Notes: generated from the letters alone by a model not told the origin. Counted from the first letter of the stretch, positions 11,088-22,055 are shown. The stretch is 64,000 bases of DNA from Bagarius yarrelli (GCA_005784505.1 VCAZ01000014.1:4210241-4274240), one strand, 5' to 3'. A program made the numbers and translations.

Positions 11088-11802
11088 CAGGCCACAAATG
11101 TGCATGTGTCTGCTCAAACAGTCAGAAACAGACTCCATGAGGGTGGTATGAGGGCCCGACGTCCACAGGTGGGGGTTGTGCTTACAGCCCAACACCGTGC
11201 AGGACGTTTGGCATTTTCCAGAGAACACCAAGATTGGCAAATTCGCCACTGGTGCCCTGTGCTCTTCACAGATGAAAGCAGGTTCACACTGAGCACATGT
11301 GACAGACGTGACAGAGTCTGGAGACGCCGTGGAGAACGTTCAGCTGCCTGCAACATCCTCCAGCATGACCGCTTTGGCAGTGGGTCAGTAATGGTGTGGG
11401 GTGGCATTTCTTTGGAGGGCCGCACAGCCCTCCATGTGCTCGCCAAAGGTAGCCTGACTGCCATTAGGTACCGAGATGAGATCCTCAGACCCCTTGTGAG
11501 ACCATATGCCGGTGCGGTTGCCCCTGGGTTCCTCCTAATGCAAAACAATGCTAGACCTCATGTGGCTGGAGTGTGTCAGCAGTTTCTGCAAGATGAAGGC
11601 ATTGATGCTATGTACTGGCCCGCCCGGTCCCCAGACCTGAATCCAATTGAGCACATCTGGGACATCATGTTTTGCTCCATCCACCACTTTAGTCCAGGTC
11701 TGGGAGGAGATCCCTTAGGAGACCATCCGCCACCTCATCAGGAGCATGCCCAGGCGTTGTAGGGAGGTCATACAGGCACGTGGAGGCCACACACACTACT
11801 GA
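11088..11802 (+). pseudogene. Tc1 transposase pseudogene (DD34E family), C-terminal part
   Basis: Relic of a cut-and-paste transposase that acts on Tc1 terminal repeats in the nucleus. The frame from 11100 runs 220 codons and keeps the start of the catalytic domain: LFTDESRF with the first Asp at codon 58, then VMVWGGIS. The second catalytic site reads LMQNNARPH, so Asp is replaced by Asn (AAC at 11544-11546; GAC in the other copy). SPDLNPIEHIWD with the Glu remains. A deletion just after HIWD shifts the frame, and the true C-terminus (GGHTHY, stop at 11800-11802) lies in another frame. The DNA-binding N-terminus is absent. It is certainly inactive, from both truncation and active-site loss. 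Confidence 0.95.
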
Positions 11803-12033
11803 GCCTCATTTTGACTTGTTTTAAAGGACATTACATCAAAGTTGGATCAGCCTGTAGTGTGTTTTTCCACTTCAATTTTGAGTGTGACAACAAATCCAGA
11901 CCTCCAGATAATTTTTGTGTGATTTTGTTGTCAGCACATTCAACTATGTAAAGAACAAAGTATTTAATAAGAATATTTCATTCATTCAGATCTAGGATGT
12001 GTTATTTTAGTGTTCCCTTTATTTTTTTGAGCA
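11088..12033 (+). mobile_element. Tc1 element, 5'-truncated copy
   Basis: From AGGCCACAAATGTGCATG onward it parallels the full-length element at 61469-63064, but the left inverted repeat and the first half of the transposase region are missing. The right end reads TTTATTTTTTTGAGCA, lacking the last few terminal bases. It also lacks a ~42-bp coding block and a ~27-bp block in the 3' non-coding part that the other copy has. It joins directly to a family E fragment on the left. Confidence 0.93.
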
Positions 12034-12039
12034 TATATA

Positions 12040-12350
12040 TACATATGCACACACACCCAAACTCTCTCTCTCACAAACACACACACATTTTCCTATTAGG
12101 GCTGCAGACAACTCAGGCCTTACTTTCAGCATTGGAATAATGCGAGCGGGTACGAGTCAGGCAGTCAATAAGAAAATCAAACAGCAAAATGAAATCCTGA
12201 GGAACGACGCTTTCACCTCCCCAACTTAGCAGCATGAATTTTTCATCACCATTTCAGTACACCAATATTACCCCACACTCTTTACCCTACCACTCAATAA
12301 AGAGCTTCATATTTCATTAACAGCCACTTCCTGAGCTGAGGCTGCTGTCA
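12040..12350. other. No gene; possible non-coding element
   Basis: Past a short CA/CT patch at 12048-12090, the sequence 12100-12340 has balanced composition and few runs (e.g. GCGGGTACGAGTCAGGCAGT). No reading frame or repeat family is recognised. Confidence 0.3.
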
Positions 12351-12370
12351 TAGACGCAATGTATAGCAGA

Positions 12371-12407
12371 GCACACACACATACACACATACACACATAC
12401 ACACACG
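12371..12407. repeat. (CACACATA)n-like microsatellite
   Basis: CA run with regular ATAC interruptions, giving an 8-bp higher-order unit. Confidence 0.9.
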
Positions 12408-12827
12408 CCACCAAGCAAAGCACTTGCACATTAAAGTCAAACTAGACAGCAAGACTTGGTTTTACCTCCAAAATTGGATGTTTGAGGAAAGAGAGATCTT
12501 GAGATGTTTTTCCTAAATGTCGTTTAAATATACGGTTCGATGATATTAAAAATAAAAATAATAATAATAGTAAAACAGGAAATAATATGAACTATTTTAA
12601 AAAGGTGTATTTTTTTAAAACAAATTGGCTCTGTACAGCTTTTGTTTTTATGCAGCACTTGTCATCTAAATAAAATAAATAAATAGATGTACTTTTCCAA
12701 CCAGGATTATATGAGATCAATTGCCTTTTATTCTTATAATATTTAAGCTTCTCTTTTTTTCACAGGTTTGCACATCTGCACATCCTTAAGTAGTAGAAAT
12801 CCTTTATGCATTTCTGTGTTGATTTGA

Positions 12828-12875
12828 AAATATTCAATTTAGTTTTATATCTATAGCGCTTTTAACAATGGATAT

Positions 12876-12877
<2 letters not shown>
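12828..12877 (-). mobile_element. Family D retroelement tail fragment
   Basis: Antisense copy of the tail landmark seen at 14984-15055: CTATAGCGCTTTTAACAATG followed by GATATTGTCTC. Only the last ~50 bp are present. The terminal GTCTC merges into the following CT microsatellite. Confidence 0.75.

Positions 12878-12969
<92 letters not shown>
12878..12969. repeat. (CT)n(AT)n compound microsatellite
   Basis: About 16 CT units followed by about 29 AT units with a single G interruption. It starts exactly at the GTCTC of a retroelement tail. Confidence 0.97.
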
Positions 12970-12974
<5 letters not shown>

Positions 12975-13236
12975 GCAGATAATGCATTTATACAGAACAC
13001 AAGTTCTTAGAGATGCATGTGTCATTCCAACCTGCTTGTCTTTTGTGTGACTGTTTCATATCGAAACTCACAAAAATAGAAAACAAATTTGTGTGTTGAA
13101 TCTCAAGTGGGTGACCTGTCAATCATAGGGACGTAGCCTTTATGGAAAGTCCTGCCTGTTTTTATCTGCTTATTGCAGCTCATATCAGCAAAATTGTGTC
13201 TGGAATGAAAAACTCAGTGTGTGTTTGGCTTTGAGT

Positions 13237-13256
13237 ATGTGTGTGTGTGTGTGTGT
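13237..13256. repeat. (GT)n microsatellite
   Basis: Ten GT units, then ATGT. Confidence 0.9.
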
Positions 13257-13404
13257 ATGTAAGATATAAGATATATTTTCCCTCTAAAAATTCTGTCATA
13301 TGACTTGCGTCACCGGCACATGTTATCTGTGTATGAAGTCAACCAATGAAATATCTCACAGTATGACCAAAGAAAAGTTTTTCACAAAGCTGTTAGGCTT
13401 CTTC

Positions 13405-13640
13405 CAAAATCACTGACGTACTTCCGAACCGATAAAAAAGTATGTGTATTGTATGTTTACGGGTGTTATGAATGATAACCGGATGTACTACATCCGCCAT
13501 ATTGATATTGACATGTGACACAATGTCACAGCAGCACGAATATAAATTTGAATAATGTTTAACTTAAATGTTTTAAAACAAGTGCAATTTAATGTTTATT
13601 TCCTTTAATTTTAAATTGAAAAGTTCTGCAGCTCGGCTTT
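13405..13640 (-). mobile_element. Palindromic DNA element, family C (antisense copy)
   Basis: Contains the antisense family landmark ATCCGCCATATTGATATTGA and the later TTTGAATAATGTTTAACTT and ACAAGTGCAATTTAAT. These match the inverse of the copy at 53563-53945. The left end (GACGTACTTCCGAA) is a diverged terminal. No coding frame. Confidence 0.65.
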
Positions 13641-13820
13641 CCATCACGGTAGCATATAAAGAGTGGCCCCCGTCCTGGTAGGACCCTAGTGACAGGTTTT
13701 TAGGTCTACTCTATATTACTTCTGGTCATTTTACAGCAGGGGTGGTAAAAACCCATGTTTCCTTTGGTTCCTTTGTCCTTCTTGTATCCCATCCATACCT
13801 GCCCCACTCACTGCTAATTA

Positions 13821-13946
13821 CCTGGATCAGGTGTGTTCAGTCAATCAGAAGCTCAGTGATCTCAATTCACTTGGTCTTTCTCCACTCCACCCTTATCTAA
13901 GATAGTATCTTCCAGCTTCTGTTTAACTGAACACACTTGATTCAGG
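13821..13946. repeat. Inverted repeat, probable MITE core
   Basis: The arms at 13821-13841 and 13926-13946 are 21 bp each and complementary at 19 positions, with an 84-bp spacer. The arm word CAGGTGTGTTCAGT resembles a motif found inside fish hAT MITEs. Outer ends and target-site duplication were not found. Confidence 0.5.
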
Positions 13947-14629
13947 TATTGCCGAGTTCACGTTGCATAATTTTTACTCGACAGGTTTCATAAAATGCCC
14001 AAAATCAGAGGCAAGTTAATGAATCAGACAGCGTGAATGATCAAAGACACAATCTGAGAGAATCGCTAACGTATCACTGACATCTGTGAAATATTTGGCG
14101 TGCTAAATATCTGGACCTGTCTGCGGTTTAAAATCCTGTTGTGTGAAATAGGTTCTGACTGAAAAAAAACATCAACAATGAGCTACAGCCAATGAGAGCG
14201 CGAGATACAGTTCAGCAGGAAGTTCAGGGAAGAGTTATAGACCACAATATCAGCTAGCATGGCTTCCTTTCCAACTTTTCAAAGTATTTTGTTCTTTCTC
14301 GCCCTTTTACTGCAATTTAACGCACAAATTGATGTATCGTGTGAGCTACCATTTTAATCAAATTTCCGAATATCCAGCAGTGGGTGGAGCAGGGACTGGT
14401 AAAAAAAACAATCAGGACAGTGGCCCATAGGAACCATCAGTTGTCCACTTCTGCTATAGATCATAAGGTCTAGATATAAACCTACTTTTGGACATTGAAT
14501 GTAATCATTTCTGATAGTTTTATTCTTTGTACAAAAATACATTCAATTTAATTAAATATTATTCATGATGAATCATCCGGGTTAAAAAACAGACATGTTT
14601 ATTAATCCATCTCTCTTTCTCTCTGAATT

Positions 14630-15060
14630 GGCTCTCAGAGACGGGATAAACATCCTTCTGAGGTACCATTGACCAGTTTCCTGCCCCTTTCCTTGAATTC
14701 AAGGATCTTTGAGGATGGACTGGGACTAACTTTTCTCCACTAAACCAAGGCTACAGTTTCCATTACATTTAATCATCATCACTATAAGCTGTAATTACCA
14801 GACATTAGGTGTGATTCAGATGAGGAGGGGTTCCCTCTTGAGTCTGGTTCCTCTCAAGGTTTCTTCCTACTTTATCTCATCTCTTGTCACAGTCGCCACC
14901 AGCTTGGGGTATATTTATATTATTATTATTATTATATTATTATATTATTACACATATTCGGGATAAATTTTACGCATTCTGTGTAAAGCTGCTTTAAGAC
15001 AATGTCTATTGTTAAAGCGCTAAAGAAATAAAAATGAACTGAATTGAACGAGTTAAGAAT
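14630..15060 (+). mobile_element. Family D retroelement with TTGAA-type tail
   Basis: Landmarks in order are GATGAGGAGGGGTTCCC, TGAGTCTGGTTCCTCTCAAG and GTTTCTTCCTAC, then a TTA microsatellite (14918-14949). The 3' end is GTAAAGCTGCTTTAAGACAA, TGTCTATTGTTAAAGCGCT and finally AAATGAACTGAATTGAA. An ending of this kind is typical of non-LTR elements or their SINE partners. Other copies lie at 12828, 27893, 41300 and 61040. No protein remnant. Confidence 0.75.
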
Positions 15061-15201
15061 TTACTTCCTTAGAATTGATCACCGATATATAATCATTGCT
15101 TTTCAAGTCAAATTTACTTTTTATACCATGTCACTGTCATGTGACTCTTGACCAAGACCCTACATATTAAGATTTAATTCGTATACATGCGATATGTATG
15201 T

Positions 15202-15383
15202 GGGAAGTAGTGGCTCATGGGTAAGGTGTTGGACTGCTAATCCAAAGATTGTGGATTTGATTCCCAGCTCCACCACGCTACCACTGTTGGACCCTTGAGC
15301 AAGTCCCTTAACCCCTAATTGCTCAGTTGTATAAATGAGATAAATGTAAGCCGCTCTGTAAGGACGTCTGCCAAATGCTGTAA
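15202..15383 (+). mobile_element. Family A SINE with 8-bp target-site duplication
   Basis: Complete copy: GGGTAAGGTGTTGG (A box), GGATTTGATTCCC (B box), CCACTGTTGGACCCTTGAGC, TAAATGTAAGCCGCTCTG and TCTGCCAAATGCTG. ATGTATGT occurs at 15194-15201 and again at 15384-15391, consistent with a target-site duplication. Confidence 0.9.
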
Positions 15384-16032
15384 ATGTATGTTGATTTCAG
15401 TTAAACTACAATAACCATGTTTTGGTCTTGGATTATTTTTAATGTTATGAAAAAGATCCTTTATATAACAGCCTCATATGTATGTGTGTACAGATGATAT
15501 TAAAACTATTCCCTGGTTGTATTTGTTGCAGCAATATTTATATATATGTGTGTATTTTTTTCCACTTCATGTCACCGAACACTTGCATTGCATTTGGCTA
15601 TGCAAATTTTATTACCCTGTATTATTTTCCCCCCACTAGTTCACTGTATGTTTCTATTTCTTTATATATGATTGGCATATACATGTGAATTTACTTTTAT
15701 TTACACATCAAGCAGATGCTGTAATCAAGACAGTTTGTTGCCCATGTAGACAGCAAAACACTTCTGTTGCCAGTGCAGATTTATGCAGACTCAACGACAG
15801 CAACAAGCTAATGCTAGCCAAGCAGGAGCTAGTGCTGTTAAATGCATAATTAATGTTTATGCAACCCTGTATTTACACCAGCTGTGACACTTCATGCGTA
15901 TTCCGTGACCTTCTTGGTTGCTTTTTTTATTATTCATTTCTTTCTTGTATTTGGGTAATTAACACTTAAACAGAATTATTAACAAAAATATAGTTTTATT
16001 GTGATGTACTGCTTAGATCTTAATTTTTTTAC

Positions 16033-16115
16033 ATGGGAAGTGGTAGCTTCTGCTGATCTGGGTTTAAGATTGTGGGTTCATGTCCCAGTACCACCAAGTT
16101 TAGATTGTTGAGCCA
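16033..16115 (+). mobile_element. Family A SINE, head fragment
   Basis: GGGAAGTGGTAGCTTCTG through the B box GTGGGTTCATGTCC and CCACCAAG, ending near TGTTGAGCC. Middle and tail are missing. A long perfect hairpin begins about 20 bp downstream. Confidence 0.75.
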
Positions 16116-16135
16116 GACTGTCCCTACGTTGTCTC

Positions 16136-16214
16136 TAAATGTCTCATTTATTCTGCGTATCTGACCCCAGCCTAAGAAGTCGGGGTCAGATACGCAGAAT
16201 AAATGAGACATTTA
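16136..16214. repeat. Perfect long hairpin, 33-bp arms
   Basis: The arms 16136-16168 and 16182-16214 are exact reverse complements over 33 bp, separated by a 13-base loop. Each arm contains TCATTTATTCTGCGTATCTG or its inverse. It is not flanked by a recognisable target-site duplication and has no partner elsewhere in the window. A perfect stem suggests recent formation. Confidence 0.97.
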
Positions 16215-16256
16215 TTTATCACATATTCTGTACACTAAAGAACAGTTTTACTTATA

Positions 16257-16447
16257 TACATTTACAGCATTTGGCAGACGCCCTTATCCAGAACGACCTA
16301 CATTTATTCTATTTATACAACCGAGCAATTGGGGGTTAAGGGCCTTGATCAGGGGCCCAGCAGCTGTAACTCTGTAGCACTGGGAATCAAACCTACAATC
16401 TTCCAGTTTGCAGTCCAACACCATCCACTGCGCTACCACTTTCCCTC
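16257..16447 (-). mobile_element. Family A SINE, near complete
   Basis: Antisense copy: tail GCATTTGGCAGACGCCCTTA at left, then ACCTACATTTATTCTATTTA, GGGCCTTGATCAGGGGCCC, B box region GGGAATCAAACCTAC, and head GCGCTACCACTTTCCC at right. Confidence 0.9.
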
Positions 16448-16496
16448 GTGTTAGGTAGCTACGGTTAGCCATGACATGACAATGCTAAAACTGATC

Positions 16497-16580
16497 AAAT
16501 TAAGGGTTTTGCTCAAGGGCCTAACTTGGGAATGCTGGGGTTTGGACCCCAAACTACCAATCAGTAACCCAATGCCTTGA
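16497..16580 (-). mobile_element. Family A or B SINE, head fragment
   Basis: Antisense: TTAAGGGTTTTGCTCAAGGG, then GGGTTTGGACCCCAAACTAC and ATCAGTAACCCAATGCCTT. The tail is missing, so the family cannot be decided. Confidence 0.65.
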
Positions 16581-17094
16581 ACAAATATACTGGATGTGCC
16601 AAGCTAAAATTATTTACAAGGCAAAGATGATTGGTAAGGTGTCTCTAAGGTTAAAAATAAATGTATAAATAAAAGATATATACATTAATTGATGAATTCT
16701 CCAGTTTTCACTTTGTAACAGCTTAAAATGTCTTTATAACAGTTAGTTCTTACTGAATTCTCTCCAACACGACCGGCTTTTGTTTAGGACAGCTGCATGA
16801 CACAAGTAATAACAGGAAGTAACTTGTTTCATACAGTAAATGTTCCACATAATACAACCATAAACTGAAAAAGTACAAAAAAATTCGTTAATGACTTTGA
16901 ATTGCTGTGGTTTAAGACAGATAACAGTGGTTTTTTTTTTAAAGTGTACCTTTTATTCCATAGACTAAAAGTCTAGCATTAAACTACTGATGAAACCATG
17001 GCAACCGTTGGTATACTAAATGACGAAATGCATTAGCGATAGTGAAGTACACAAATGTAAAGCAGTAAATGTGTTGAAAGATTTGACTTCTAAG

Positions 17095-17258
17095 GGAGGA
17101 AGTGGTAGTGCAGTGGATAAGGTGTTAAGCTGCTAATTAAGACCAAGCTACCACTGTTGGGCCCCTGAGCAAGGCCCTTACCCCCCAATTGTTTAGCTGT
17201 TTAATAGAGATAAGTCGATCTGGATAATGGTGTCTGACAAATGCTTTAAATGTAAATG
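17095..17258 (+). mobile_element. Family A SINE, B box lost
   Basis: GGAAGTGGTAGTGCAGTGGA and TAAGGTGTTAAGCTGCTAAT are followed at once by ACCAAGCTACCACTGTTGGG, so the B box is deleted. The tail (GATAAGTCGATCTGGATAAT) is intact. Confidence 0.85.
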
Positions 17259-17297
17259 TTTACCTCCAACACTTTATTTTGTTTATTATTATGTCTT

Positions 17298-17663
17298 GAG
17301 GGCAGCTCGATGGCTTAGGTTGTTAGCACGGTTGCCTAATAGCTAGAAGGTCCTGGGTTCGATTCTTGGGCAGGGCCCTTTCTGTGTTAAGTTTGCATGT
17401 TCTCCCTGTGCTTGTGTGGGTTTAATCCAGGTACTCCGGTTTCCTCCAACAGTCCATAAACATGTATGTTAGATTGATTGGTGATTTTAAATTGCCCATA
17501 GGAGTGAGTGTAAGAGTGTGTGTGTGAGGCCCTGTGATTGACTGGTGACCTGTCCAGGGTGTACCCCCTTCTGCCTTTCGCCCTTTCAGAGACGGCTGGG
17601 ATAAACTCCAGCAGATCCCTGTGAACCTGAATTAGGGAATAAGCGGGTATAGAAGATAAATGA
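17298..17663 (+). mobile_element. Mermaid/DANA-type SINE, full length with perfect 10-bp target-site duplication
   Basis: The tRNA-like head is GGCAGCTCGATGGCTTAGG with B box GGGTTCGATTCTTGG. Then come TTTGCATGTTCTCCCTGTGC, ACTCCGGTTTCCTCC, TTAGATTGATTGGTGATTTT, GCCCTGTGATTGACTGGTGA and AATTAGGGAATAAGCGGGTA. ATTATGTCTT is present at 17288-17297 and at 17664-17673, a perfect 10-bp duplication. This is the best-preserved SINE of its class here. Confidence 0.95.
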
Positions 17664-17904
17664 ATTATGTCTTAATGTAAATTTATGTTGAAGTTTAGGT
17701 AGAGTGTAGAAGGACCAGTTTATGATCGCTACCATGTAAATTTAAAAAAAAGGAACTGGTCCATTATTGGCTCCATAGGCAAGAATTTTGGTTCAAAACA
17801 GGAAGCCGGAGGAGAAATTTGAATCGATTTTTTTTCCATTTCGAATATTTCCATAATCATCTTCAACTGTATTTCATTTTTTCCCTCTCTTTTAAGATAT
17901 GCAT

Positions 17905-18200
17905 CTTCAGTGACCTTATGCATTTTTCCCCAGCCCCAACATCCTAACATCATTCATAATCCGAACCCCGCTCACCCTCGGACCCCTCCAGCTTCCCACC
18001 CTACCCCTCCCTACTCCTCTTTATCTCTCTCCCCATCTATTTCAGGGGGCTTGAATATTACGAAGCTGATGGAATTTTTGCACCATGCCTGGAGTCTATC
18101 CGTCTAAAAGCCGCATGTAAAATAGAGATATCAGCCTCAAGCTAGTGTTGTTGTGCTCGGCATGGCCTAAAAAACAGCAAGGAATCACAACGCACAGTCG
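17905..18200. promoter_or_regulatory. Candidate conserved non-coding element
   Basis: After a C-rich patch (17935-18020), the part 18040-18190 has even composition with few runs (GGAGTCTATCCGTCTAAAAG, GTGTTGTTGTGCTCGGCATG). No repeat match or credible frame. Inference from texture only. Confidence 0.22.
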
Positions 18201-18615
18201 TGGTTTGGTACTGTAACAACCTCTACTGTTTATTTTAAAATGTTATTATGTTGGTTTCTTGTGTTGGCTGCCTTTGCACGGCTTAACAAAAGAATAGGTT
18301 TTTTTTAATTTATTTATTTGTATTTGATGGTTTCTGATTGGAGAATTTGATTTACCGGCTGGACAGTGTGTGTGAAAGAGGAAAAGGATGTAAAACTGTG
18401 ATACATGTAAAGACAAAAATAAAAAAACAAAAAACATGCAACAAAAAGTGTCGGCTTGCTGTGAATGTGCCGTTTGTTCTCCTAGACACAAATTTGCATT
18501 AATGACATTATAACATCCGCGCTTTTTTAATACATCAGCACTCGCTTTCTGCTTATTTAGAAAAAAATACATGTCAAAATCTAATTTAAAATTCTAATTC
18601 ATAAATTTTTACAGT

Positions 18616-18790
18616 CTTACATTTACAGCATTTAGCAAACGTCTCCTGATTCAGAGCGGCTTATATTTATCCCTTTTATACAACTAAACAATTAGGGGTT
18701 AAGTGCCTTGCTCAGGGGCCCAGCGGTGGCAGCTCGGTGGTGATAGGACTCAAACCCGGATCCACTGCCTTCCCCCAAACATTCGATCCC
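18616..18790 (-). mobile_element. Family A SINE
   Basis: Antisense: TTACAGCATTTAGCAAACG, ATTCAGAGCGGCTTATATTT, TTAAGTGCCTTGCTCAGGGG, CCCAGCGGTGGCAGCTCGG, GGACTCAAACCCGGATC. The outermost head is eroded. Confidence 0.85.
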
Positions 18791-18819
18791 CAGCGTTGAC
18801 CTCAGCACTTAAATATTCA

Positions 18820-19140
18820 TGCACCATTTAAAATTACAAGTTTGTTTCGTACATCTGACCCACTATAATATACAGCTGTGAGTGTGATCTGCTGCACCGA
18901 CGCTTTCTTGCCGCAGTGTGCTGGCTTTGGTAGCGACAGACACATGCCAGCTCGCTCGATGACACACATAACAATCCTCCCATTTGGCAGTGCGCCAACT
19001 ATCATGAGATAACAGCACATTGGACCATGATGCTCCACTGAGCGCTTCTTTCAACCAGTTTGGCAGTTTTGGCAGTCTAATTATGGCTTCAAAACAGAAC
19101 AAGCAATAAGAAGTAAAAGCCATTACACTATTAGCTAAGA
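18820..19140. other. No gene; balanced-composition stretch
   Basis: Overlapping antisense frames of 73 and 122 codons exist but show no family resemblance. Words such as GCCGCAGTGTGCTGGCTTTG and TTTGGCAGTTTTGGCAGTCT suggest constraint or an unrecognised element. Confidence 0.3.
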
Positions 19141-19460
19141 CACTCAGACACTCAGAAAGAAATGGAGAAGATAGGTAGAGAGGTGGAGATCCCAGTGCAG
19201 AGGAGGAGAGCAGAAAAAAACAGAACGGCAAAGGGGGAAAACAAAGATATCGCTTTCTATATAAGTGATCAATCTTCTATAGTAGAATATCCTGATAGAA
19301 CATGTCATCATGCTTATATTGAACATTTTGAAAAAAGGCTCTTCTGCGATAAACCATAAATTTTTTTAATATACATGTAACCATATGGATGCAAAAATGT
19401 TGTCTATGGTAACATCCCAGTTTCTGAAAATGTTTTTTTCTGGCTCTGGTTTCTGGTTAT

Positions 19461-19580
19461 GTTAAGGGCCTCGCTTGAGGATTCAATAGGGGCAGCTTGA
19501 TGGTGCTGGTAATTTAACCCATGGACCCCCACTCAGCAAGCCAACATCTTGCTAACCACTGAGCTACCAGTTTTCCACTT
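19461..19580 (-). mobile_element. Family A SINE, head half
   Basis: Antisense: TTAAGGGCCTCGCTTGAGG, GGGGCAGCTTGATGGTGCTG, TTAACCCATGGACCC, CTAACCACTGAGCTACC. The tail half is missing. Confidence 0.78.
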
Positions 19581-20647
19581 TACTTTACTAACAGCTTTGT
19601 AACAAGTTGTTTGATTTATGTTGCATGAATAGACACACATCTTAAGAGAAGATTTTTTGTAATTTTCACTGACCACCTTATATTACATCAGCCACCAACT
19701 ATGCTATTCTAACCTGCGGTCCATGCTAGGTAGCTGGGCTCCTGGAAGAAAGCTCTAACAACAGTTTTCAGCATACATAAGCTCTACGAAGTCCACAATT
19801 GGTTAGTCTGTCGCACCCAGGGGAGAAACGCTTATTTCAATCGATTGACCTCTGGACATGGATTTCTGCAGCATCTTTAAGGCTTAAATTTGCAATCTTC
19901 CGATGAAAGGTGGGTTATCAGACCCCTGTTAAATCATGTGAATAATTTTAATCAGTGGTAGCGAGAAAATGGGAAAAGGGACAAAATGCTAATATTACTG
20001 TTAACCTTAACCTTTATAGCCTCGTCGGTGATTGATCAAATTGTTGGCTAGCTGTGTGCTGTAGCAATTAGCGGTTAGATATCTTTTATTCTCAAAACCA
20101 TAACATTGTTTATTACCCTAACTTCTAAAAGGTGTGTACTTTTTAGAGATATAACTGTAGCTTTAACTATTCACCAAGACAATTAACATTTTCCAGGATT
20201 GAATTATTTTAGCACAATTGCTATTTCCTAAAGACTGGATAAAAATAAATCTGTCTTTATCATCTAGTCAACTTTCCTCACTGACAAACACAGATCTCTT
20301 CTATAACAGACGGTTATAATTGCAGTTCATTTAAGATTATAATGAATATGTTTTGGAAAAGTTTCGGTTCAGATAAAAAGTTCAGATAAAAAGTTCAGAT
20401 ATCGCAATGCATTAAATGAAATGAATATATTAAAAAAATATCCTGATTTCTTTAGAAAATTGAATTTGCAGCCAATTTCCATAGTTCAGTCTGGAACATG
20501 ACTTTTTGTACTGCAACAGAAAGCAGCTGGAGGGAAAAAAAAACAGGAGTCTGTAACCACTGCGACATTCAAGAGGATTTCAAGTAGAACATGAATAAAC
20601 TTTTTAAAGAACTAGATTTAATGCAAATTTTATCTAATGCATTGCGT

Positions 20648-20820
20648 AGGAAGTGGTGGCTTAGTGTTTAAGGTGAATCATTGAGAGGTTTCGTTCCCAG
20701 CACCACCAAGCTAACACTACTGGGGCCCTAAGCAAGGCTCTAACCCCCAAATTGCTCAGTTGTATAAAAAGAAATAAATGTAAGTAAGATAAGGGTGCCT
20801 ACGAAATACTGTAAATGTAA
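20648..20820 (+). mobile_element. Family A SINE
   Basis: AGGAAGTGGTGGCTTAGTG, TTTAAGGTG, a short head deletion, TTCGTTCCCAGCACCACC, GGGGCCCTAAGCAAGGCTC, AAATTGCTCAGTTGTATAAA and the tail GATAAGGGTGCCTACG. Confidence 0.85.
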
Positions 20821-21539
20821 AACAAACAAACAAAAAAAAAGATACAAATTATTCTCACATGACTTTTTAAGTCTTTACACAAAACCGCAGTTTTACCACC
20901 ATGATTAGCCAATCAGTTTGACAATCACCTGTTGAAAAACTACGATTTAATCAGTCTAAAAAAATAATCCACACAATTTTTTTAGTCTCCGGCACAAATA
21001 GAACATTTTTCTCTGAGAGGGTCTTAACTTCATGTTTAAACAAAACGAGCCACAATTGATTGGCACAAAATATACGAACAGCTATGTTGTATTTTAAAAC
21101 TACAACTGCCAAGTGTAAACAATGTGCCAAGTATTTCAGGATGTGTAAATGTGTTTGGAAAGCATTGTTCTAAAACGTATCATGCTTTTTTTTATCTTAA
21201 TTAATCATGGGAATAAAACTGTAGCTTTCTTTTCCACGCTGATAATCGCCCAAAGAAAAGCAAAAGGAAGTGAACACATCAGTGCGTGGTTGTATGAACG
21301 GACTTACTGTATGCCAGTGTTTGTTTTTTTTAAATGATTAGCCAACACGTTGGGTATTACTTTTTAATTCAACATTTGCCTGCTGTCTGGGTGATTTTAG
21401 ACTTTTACAACTTGTCAAATGTCAAATTTCAAATAAGGGTTCCACTAATGGCGAAGCTTGAGATAGTCAAAAACATTCAAACATTAACTTTAATACTTTA
21501 ATTTTCAGCTCTGCTGACTAAAAAATGGTAACTGAGTTT

Positions 21540-21646
21540 TGAAGTTTCTTCTAATGTCTGCATGGGTTTCTTTGGGTTTTTTCTCATATTCCTCCCACTT
21601 CCTCCAAAAAAAGTTGTTAGACTCTTAATTGCCCATGGTTCCTATA
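21540..21646 (+). mobile_element. Mermaid/DANA-type SINE, middle fragment
   Basis: CTGCATGGGTTTCTTTGGG, TTCCTCCCACTTCCTCC and GACTCTTAATTGCCCATGG correspond to the middle of the full copy at 17298. Head and tail are missing. Confidence 0.6.
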
Positions 21647-21647
21647 C

Positions 21648-21807
21648 TTTTTGACATTTGGCAGACACCCTTATTCAGAGCGACTTACATTTATCTCATT
21701 TTTTATCCAACTGAGCAGTTAAGGGCCTGTAAGTGCTGTAAATTAAACCCACGATCTTCCAATCAGCAGGCTAACAACTTGACCACTGAGCTACCACTTC
21801 CACCTAA
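21648..21807 (-). mobile_element. Family A SINE
   Basis: Antisense: TGACATTTGGCAGACACCC, TCAGAGCGACTTACATTTAT, AACTGAGCAGTTAAGGGCC, a deletion, AACCCACGATCTTCCAATCA, ACCACTGAGCTACCACTTCC. It directly abuts the Mermaid fragment. Confidence 0.87.
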
Positions 21808-22055
21808 AGTGTTTTCCTACCATGTGCCCAGTGTTCCTAGGGTGCAATCTGGATGTGCCTCACTTCTAACAAGAAAAGATTTTTTTTTGACTGACATCTC
21901 TAAATAAAATGAAAAACTTTCTCTTTTGTTATGTCAGAAAGGATTCCTGCTTCTTTTATCCCACTTCTAAAACAGCCCTGCTTTAGTAAGGCTCTTTCTT
22001 TTGGATCAGTGGATTTATCCAGACTTGATCTGGAGATAACGGTATTTTATAAAAA

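Noticed and set aside
11114..11548. 144-codon minus-strand frame opposite the truncated transposase
   Set aside because: Shadow of the transposase reading frame. The same antisense frame appears opposite the other Tc1 copy (62068-62502).
16136..16214. Possible microRNA precursor
   Set aside because: The stem is perfectly paired with no bulges, and no mature-arm asymmetry is visible; more like a recent inverted duplication. Small-RNA data would be decisive.
18246..18572. 108-codon minus-strand frame
   Set aside because: AT-rich, Phe/Lys-rich composition with no motif and no sign of exon structure.
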